From Ensifer adhaerens (GTDB lineage: Bacteria > Pseudomonadota > Alphaproteobacteria > Rhizobiales > Rhizobiaceae), in the NCBI RefSeq assembly GCF_028993555.1, contig NZ_CP118611.1, forward strand, positions 1 through 64,000: a DNA stretch of 64,000 nt. Direction: 5' to 3'. The notes below the pieces were generated by a model. That model was not told the origin of the DNA. It did no database searches and saw only the letters and a program-made list of their open reading frames with translations. How positions within the stretch are numbered: the first letter of the stretch is position 1; each line of letters starts with the position of its first letter. Position numbers and translations under genes: made by a program. Shown here in pieces: positions 59,432 through 64,000 of the stretch.

Positions 59432-60336
59432 TCCGCCTCCATCGGCTTCTTGTGGGCAAGGCGGAGATAGACGAGCGCGAATGCCAGGTTGATCAGCATG
59501 ATGACGACGCCGACGGCAGCACCCTTGCCGAACTCGAAATCCTTGAAAGCGATCCGGTAGGTGTAGATCGAGAGAATCTCGGTGCGGTAGGACGGCCCGC
59601 CATGGGTCAGCAGGAACGGCGTGAAGACGTTGAAGGTCCACATGGTGATGAGGATGAGATCCGTTACGACATGGCCGCGGATCAGCGGGAGGGCAATGTC
59701 GCGCAGCTTCTGCCAGGAGGTGGCGCCGGCGACGTCGGCGGCTTGAAAGTAGCTCGGCGGGATCGACTGGAAGGCCGAGTTGAACAACATCATCGAGAAG
59801 GCGGCACCCCGCCAGGTGTTGAAGAACACGATCACCCAGAAGGGCTGTTGCAGCAACCAGTCGCCAGGCGGCAGGCCGAGGCCGCGCATGATCATGTTGA
59901 GCGTGCCGTTGTCATAGTCGAGAAAGGCGAACCAGGCGAAGCCGATCACCACTTCCGGCAGGATCCAGGCGGCGATAACAGCGGTTTGGAGGAAGGATTT
60001 GAGCGTCGGCGTCACGGACTGGCTGAGCCAGGCGAGCAGCAGGCCCAGAAGCGCCTGGCCGATGAGCGCCGAAAGCAGCACGAACTGGATCGTCAGGATC
60101 AGCGAGAAGCCGAACTGGCCGCGGGTGAAGAAGGTCGTGGGATTGAAGAGTGCGAAATAGTTCTGCAGGCCGACAAAGTCGGGGTCGACCGCTGTGCGCC
60201 CGAGCAGGGTGCGGTTGGTGAAGGAAACAAAGATCACCCAGAAGAAGGGGATGATGACGAAGACCCCGACGAGAGCCGTCGCGGGCGCAAGAAAGAGTGC
60301 GCCGGCGCGCGTCGAAAGCAGTGAGAATTTCTTCAT
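59428..60336 (-). CDS. Carbohydrate ABC transporter permease (MalF/UgpA family)
   Basis: The 302-residue protein has the typical MalF-type N-terminus (LVGVFVIIPFFWVIFVSF), six helices and the EAA loop (PPSYFQAADVAGATSWQKLRDIALP). A stable stem-loop separates it from the binding-protein gene. Its stop overlaps the start of the MalG-type gene. Confidence 0.9.
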   Translation of the reverse strand: MKKFSLLSTRAGALFLAPATALVGVFVIIPFFWVIFVSFTNRTLLGRTAVDPDFVGLQNYFALFNPTTFFTRGQFGFSLILTIQFVLLSALIGQALLGLLLAWLSQSVTPTLKSFLQTAVIAAWILPEVVIGFAWFAFLDYDNGTLNMIMRGLGLPPGDWLLQQPFWVIVFFNTWRGAAFSMMLFNSAFQSIPPSYFQAADVAGATSWQKLRDIALPLIRGHVVTDLILITMWTFNVFTPFLLTHGGPSYRTEILSIYTYRIAFKDFEFGKGAAVGVVIMLINLAFALVYLRLAHKKPMEAE

Positions 60337-60355
60337 GCCCTTTTCCCGGATCGGT

Positions 60356-60383
60356 CACCCGGCCGCGTGCGGGCGGCCGGGTG
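60356..60383 (-). terminator. Intercistronic stem-loop after the binding-protein gene
   Basis: CACCCGGCCGC (60356-60366) and GCGGCCGGGTG (60373-60383) form an 11-bp perfect stem with a 6-base loop, 46 bases past the binding-protein stop on the minus strand. It has no T-run and probably stabilises the upstream mRNA or attenuates the permease genes. Confidence 0.65.
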
Positions 60384-60429
60384 TTCTGTTCAGTGGATCA
60401 GAGCGGGATGCCGTTATCCCGCGCGCTTC

Positions 60430-61791
60430 TTAGAGCGTGCTGACGGTGTTTTCTTCGCCGACGATGGCAATGACGGCCGCCTTGTATTGGGCCATCGCAT
60501 CCTCAGGTGAGAGTTCGCCGGAGACGACACTTTCGGTCATGCGCTGGATCTCGCTCGAGACCTTGTTGTAGTTCGCGTCGTTCGGGCGCGCTGTGGTGAT
60601 CGGCAGCAGGGCCGCCGCAGTCTCTGTCAGGAACGGCGAATTGGGGATCGCCACGTCGTTGCGGATGCGGATCGAAGGCTGAATGTCCTGGAAGGCGGTC
60701 AACTGTTCCTTGCTGTTCATGAAGGAGAGCAGCGCCCAGGATTCGGCGGGAGCGTCGGTGTGCGGATTGATGACGAAACCGGTGCCGCCGGAAACCGTGA
60801 CGAAATCCTGCCCGCGCAGGCCCTTGCCCGGGGCGGAGGCCGGCATCTTCTTCCAGGTCATCGTGTTGTCGCGATCGGCCACCGCAAATTCCGCGCCGGG
60901 CTTGGTCACCGAGCGATAGAACCAATCGCCTTCGACGAGCATTGCCGTCTTGCCGTCACGGAAGTTGGCGAAGGTGCGGTTGCGACCGTCTGCCAGCAGT
61001 TGCGCGCGCTGGTCACCGAGCTTTTCGTCGACATAGATGGTCTTGTAGAGCTTCAGGGTGTCGAGGATGCCCTGGCTTGAGACGATATATTTGCCGCTGT
61101 CGTCGGTGACCTGCTCGCCGGTGCCAAGCAGCGCCATCCAGTAGCCCTGCATCGTCGTCGCCTCGCCCATGGAGACGCCGGCGTTCAGCTGCAGCGGGAA
61201 GCTTTCGGGGGCTGCGGACTTGATCTTGCGGGCAGCTTCCAGCAGTTCCTCCCAGGATTTCGGCTGCCAGTTGTCGGCATCGAGCCCGGCCGATTTGAAC
61301 AGATCCTTACGCACGAAGATCATGCGGGCGTCGGTGCCGAGCGCGATGCCGTAGGGCTTGCCCTGGTAGCTCATCAGCGCCTTCGTACCGTCCGAGATGT
61401 GCTGCCAGCCTTCCCATTTCGGCACGTCTGCGCCGGCGACTTCTTCGAGCGATTTCAAGAGATTGCCCTGGACGAAACTCGGGATCAGGAAGCCGTCGAA
61501 GCCGGAGACGTCAGGGCCGGCGCCGGTCGAGAAATCAAGGGCGAGCTGCTGCGTCAACTGCTCGTCTTCACCGCCGAACTGGGTGAGTTTGACGGTCACG
61601 TCCTTGCCTTCGGCCTTCATCTTCTCGGTAAACGCCGGGATGACCTTCTGCTCGATCCATTCGGCCATGCCGCTGTTGACGCCGCCGACGACGCAGCGGC
61701 AGGTGATGTTGAGTTCGGTGGCGCTCACCGGCGCGGCAAAGGCAACGGCCGCGGCTGCGCTGAGCAATAGGGAATGAAACCTGGTACGCAT
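60430..61791 (-). CDS. Carbohydrate ABC transporter substrate-binding protein (family 1)
   Basis: The 453-residue periplasmic protein has a signal peptide (MRTRFHSLLLSAAAAVAFAAPVSA) and the family-1 fold of MalE/UgpB-like proteins (FSTGAGPDVSGFDGFLIPSFVQ; TVSGGTGFVINPHTDAPAESW). A pair of Cys residues (CRC) soon after the cleavage site is unusual. ATG 61791 follows GGGAGGAG. It is the first gene of a five-gene operon under a LacI-type operator. The divergent GH38-like gene suggests an oligosaccharide or glycoside ligand. Confidence 0.9.
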   Translation of the reverse strand: MRTRFHSLLLSAAAAVAFAAPVSATELNITCRCVVGGVNSGMAEWIEQKVIPAFTEKMKAEGKDVTVKLTQFGGEDEQLTQQLALDFSTGAGPDVSGFDGFLIPSFVQGNLLKSLEEVAGADVPKWEGWQHISDGTKALMSYQGKPYGIALGTDARMIFVRKDLFKSAGLDADNWQPKSWEELLEAARKIKSAAPESFPLQLNAGVSMGEATTMQGYWMALLGTGEQVTDDSGKYIVSSQGILDTLKLYKTIYVDEKLGDQRAQLLADGRNRTFANFRDGKTAMLVEGDWFYRSVTKPGAEFAVADRDNTMTWKKMPASAPGKGLRGQDFVTVSGGTGFVINPHTDAPAESWALLSFMNSKEQLTAFQDIQPSIRIRNDVAIPNSPFLTETAAALLPITTARPNDANYNKVSSEIQRMTESVVSGELSPEDAMAQYKAAVIAIVGEENTVSTL

Positions 61792-61888
61792 GTTTTCTCC
61801 TCCCGGGCGGTCTTCTCAAAGACCTATGTGTCTGGCTGCGACAGTCCGGCCCTCCTCCAGGGTCCGGTGTCCCGACGATGATCAAGAA

Positions 61889-61902
61889 TGAACACGCTTT
61901 CA
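61889..61902. promoter_or_regulatory. LacI-type operator O1 in the divergent region
   Basis: TGAACACGCTTTCA, followed by TTTTTG, is an imperfect copy of the palindrome at 61996. It lies about 100 bases before the binding-protein start on the minus strand. Confidence 0.55.
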
Positions 61903-61995
61903 TTTTTGTCAACATGGATCAGGTGTTCTTTCTACAATAATCGCTGGAATTCTTATTCCGCTTGACGAAATCGATGAGTTGATTTCTTTTGTTAG

Positions 61996-62009
61996 TGAAC
62001 ACGTTTTCA
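61996..62009. promoter_or_regulatory. LacI-type operator O2 just upstream of the LacI gene
   Basis: TGAACACGTTTTCA is a near-perfect palindrome centred on CG (one mismatched pair). It lies 15 bases before the LacI start codon. Together with O1, 107 bases apart, it suggests repression of both divergent units, possibly by looping. Confidence 0.6.
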
Positions 62010-62024
62010 TTTTGTGACGGATAA

Positions 62025-63065
62025 ATGAACGATCGCGCCGACAAGAAGACTGCCCGAGCCACCGCAGACCAGGTGGCGCGCGAGGCCAATGTTTCCCGCG
62101 TGGCGGTGTCGCGGGCCTTCAACCCGAACGCCTCGCTGAAGCCGGAGAAGCGCGACCGCATTCTGCAGGTGGCGCGGGAGCTGAACTACACGCCCGACAT
62201 GGCGGCCCGCTCGCTCGTCACCGGTCGCTCGCATCTCGTCGGCATGATCGTGCCCGACGTCTGCAGCCCCTGGGAGAGCCAGGAAATCGACGCACTGACC
62301 ACAGCACTCCAGGCTGAGGGTTTTGCGACTTTGCTGTTCAAGGCGAAGGCCGATTTCAGCATGGATCCGCGCCTGCTCACCTATATGCGCGGCTTCAATC
62401 CGGATTCGGTGATCGCTTTTACCGAGAACATCCTGCCGGATGTGCTCTGCGGGTTCCTGGATCGCGCGGTGCCGATCTACGTCATTTATGACGCCGTCGA
62501 GCAGTTTGCAGGAGCGGCTTCCGGTACGCTCTATGACCGGCTGCTCGTCCGACAGAAAAACGGTATCGAGCAGGCGGTGGCGCTGCTTCAGGGGTATGGC
62601 GCCCGCCGCATCGCTTATCTCGGCGGCAAGGCGCAATCACTTGCCAACGCCGAGCGCGAGCGCACTCTCAAGGAGACGCTTGCCGAACGCGGCATGGATG
62701 CGCCGATCGCGCTTACGGGCGACTACACCTATGACACCGCCTATCAGGCGACGCTCGACCTGTTCCGGATCGGCGATGGAGCCGACGCGATCTTCGCCGC
62801 CAATGACGTCGGCGCCTTCGGAGCGATCGATGCGCTACGCCACGAGCTTGGCCTGTCGGTGCCCGAAGACGTCAAGGTCGTCGGCTTCGACGACATCCCG
62901 CAGGCGCACTGGAAAAGCTACAACCTCACCACCGTGCGCATCGACCTCGAGGAGCGCGTGCGCGCGCTCGTCCGCCTGATCCTTATGCGGCTTCGTGCAC
63001 CTGATGCCGAGCCGCTCACCGAGACACTCAATACCCGCCTGATCGTGCGGGGCACCGTTGGCTGA
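62025..63065 (+). CDS. LacI-family regulator of the divergent carbohydrate operon
   Basis: The 346-residue regulator has a helix-turn-helix (TADQVAREANVSRVAVSRAFN), hinge (YTPDMAARSLVTGRS) and effector domain (FAANDVGAFGAIDALRHELG; VVGFDDIPQAHW). It is divergent from the MalE-type operon and precedes a GH38-like gene by 11 bases. Two palindromes matching its class are in the divergent region, so it should control both sides. Confidence 0.9.
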   Translation: MNDRADKKTARATADQVAREANVSRVAVSRAFNPNASLKPEKRDRILQVARELNYTPDMAARSLVTGRSHLVGMIVPDVCSPWESQEIDALTTALQAEGFATLLFKAKADFSMDPRLLTYMRGFNPDSVIAFTENILPDVLCGFLDRAVPIYVIYDAVEQFAGAASGTLYDRLLVRQKNGIEQAVALLQGYGARRIAYLGGKAQSLANAERERTLKETLAERGMDAPIALTGDYTYDTAYQATLDLFRIGDGADAIFAANDVGAFGAIDALRHELGLSVPEDVKVVGFDDIPQAHWKSYNLTTVRIDLEERVRALVRLILMRLRAPDAEPLTETLNTRLIVRGTVG

Positions 63066-63076
63066 AGGTAGCGAAC

Positions 63077-64000
63077 ATGACCGAAAAGCGCATTCACGTT
63101 GTCTTCAAGACGCACCTCGATATCGGCTTCACCGATCACGCCGAGAAGATCCGGCAGCAGTATCACGAGCGTTTTATTCCGCAGGCGATCGACACCGGCG
63201 CACACTTCTACACCGAGAACCCGAACGAACCGCTGTTCGTCTGGACGACTGGCGCCTGGCTGATCTGGGACCACCTGAATTCACGCTCGAAGGATGAGGT
63301 CGCGCGGCTGGAGCAGGCGATCGAGCGGGGCCTGATCCGCTGGCATGCGCTGCCGTTCACGACGCATACGGAACTGATGTCGCCCGACCTCTTCAAGGCG
63401 GGGCTGTCCTATGCGCAGGAACTCGATCGCCGTTTTGGCCTGAAGACGATTGCCGCCAAGATGACCGACGTGCCCGGTCACACGCTCGGCATGGTGCCGT
63501 TGCTTGCCGAAGCCGGCATTCGATTCCTGCACATCGGCGTCAACTCGGCCTCGCCGCCGCCGGAAATCCCAGACGTTTTCCGTTGGCGGGCACCTGGCGG
63601 CGAGGAAATCGTCGTCATGTACCAGCGTTCCTATGGCGAAACTTACTTTCCGGAAGGTCTTTCCGATGGCCTGAGCTTCGCTCATACGAGCGACAACATC
63701 GGCCCGCAGAGCGTCTCCCAGACCGCCGAGGCGTACCGCGAAATCCTGAAGCACGAGCCGGGCGCAAGCGTCCGCGCCGCGACGCTCGAGGATTACGGCG
63801 CGCTGATGTGGGAGGCGCGCGAGCGCTTCCCGGTCGTGGAAAAGGAACTCGGCGACAGCTGGATCCATGGCAGCGGCACCGATCCGGAGAAGATCGCCCG
63901 TTACCTCGCGCTCCAGCGGCTTTACGGCAGCTTTGCCGAAGGGCGGATGACCGCGAGCCGCCAAGCCTTCGGGCGCAAGCTGGCGCTGGTTGCCGAGCAT
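63077..64000 (+). CDS. GH38/DUF5054-like glycoside hydrolase, N-terminal part (3' end outside window)
   Basis: The frame is open from ATG 63077 to the window end (308 codons). The start KRIHVVFKTHLDIGFTDHAE is the alpha-mannosidase-like metal-binding beginning (HLDIGF with metal His and Asp). It is followed by WTTGAWLIWDHL and later MTDVPGHTLGMVPLLAEAGI, which parallels the nucleophile region of GH38-related proteins. I recognise it as the DUF5054 group, whose activity is not well described. It is co-transcribed with the LacI gene and divergent from the ABC operon, so it probably degrades the imported glycoside. Confidence 0.75.
   Translation, partial: MTEKRIHVVFKTHLDIGFTDHAEKIRQQYHERFIPQAIDTGAHFYTENPNEPLFVWTTGAWLIWDHLNSRSKDEVARLEQAIERGLIRWHALPFTTHTELMSPDLFKAGLSYAQELDRRFGLKTIAAKMTDVPGHTLGMVPLLAEAGIRFLHIGVNSASPPPEIPDVFRWRAPGGEEIVVMYQRSYGETYFPEGLSDGLSFAHTSDNIGPQSVSQTAEAYREILKHEPGASVRAATLEDYGALMWEARERFPVVEKELGDSWIHGSGTDPEKIARYLALQRLYGSFAEGRMTASRQAFGRKLALVAEH

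Overview
The window looks like a secondary replicon of a rhizobium, most likely Sinorhizobium/Ensifer or a close relative. It is GC-rich and dense with ABC-transporter catabolic operons. DctA looks very close to my memory of the Sinorhizobium meliloti protein, and the order thiC-dctD-dctB-dctA is the one I recall from the S. meliloti pSymB chromid. The organism call is inference from gene content and remembered sequence; no search was run. I saw no rRNA, tRNA, CRISPR array, insertion sequence or replication origin.

Layout. 1-3.8 kb: end of an FGGY sugar kinase, an outer-membrane beta-barrel protein, and an OmpR/EnvZ-type pair whose response regulator is frameshifted. 4.0-15.3 kb: a MarR-led peptide ABC operon (fused two-domain ATPase, binding protein, two permeases, M14 peptidase) divergent from a large fused hydantoinase/5-oxoprolinase, with a MarR-type palindromic region between them. 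15.6-19.2 kb: a chemoreceptor, a DEDDh exonuclease and a decayed TonB-receptor tail. 19.2-25.4 kb: a minus-strand catabolic run with a DUF3100 membrane pair, an M20 amidohydrolase, a LysR regulator, a beta-hydroxyacid dehydrogenase and an aldehyde dehydrogenase. 25.8-32.8 kb: a ribose-type sugar ABC operon with its own LacI regulator and a Gfo/Idh/MocA oxidoreductase.

32.9-35.7 kb: a universal stress protein and a flavin-binding PPOX protein, each preceded by an FNR/FixK-like box, then a truncated ECF sigma factor with an apparently intact membrane anti-sigma factor. 35.7-40.0 kb: an Lrp regulator divergent from diaminopropionate ammonia-lyase and two M20 hydrolases. 40.2-47.9 kb: a glycine-rich exported protein, thiC under a TPP riboswitch, and the dctD/dctB/dctA C4-dicarboxylate uptake system with a clear sigma-54 promoter and tandem upstream sites. 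48-51.4 kb: a WYL regulator, a glutathione S-transferase and two proteins of unknown function.

51.6-55.9 kb holds the most unusual gene. It is a 1128-residue protein in which a complete NCS1-like permease is fused, through an eight-cysteine cluster, to a hybrid histidine kinase, and it overlaps a LuxR-type response regulator. 56-64 kb: a sugar-type ABC operon ending in a CehA/McbA-like PHP hydrolase, divergent from a LacI regulator and the start of a GH38/DUF5054-like gene, with matching LacI-type operators in the divergent region.

As a whole the region is a set of scavenging modules for peptides or cyclic amides, N-acyl or carbamoyl amino acids, sugars and dicarboxylates, each with a local regulator. 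Signs of decay (frameshifted regulator, TonB remnant, headless sigma factor, thiC without thiOSGE) suggest a fluid accessory replicon.
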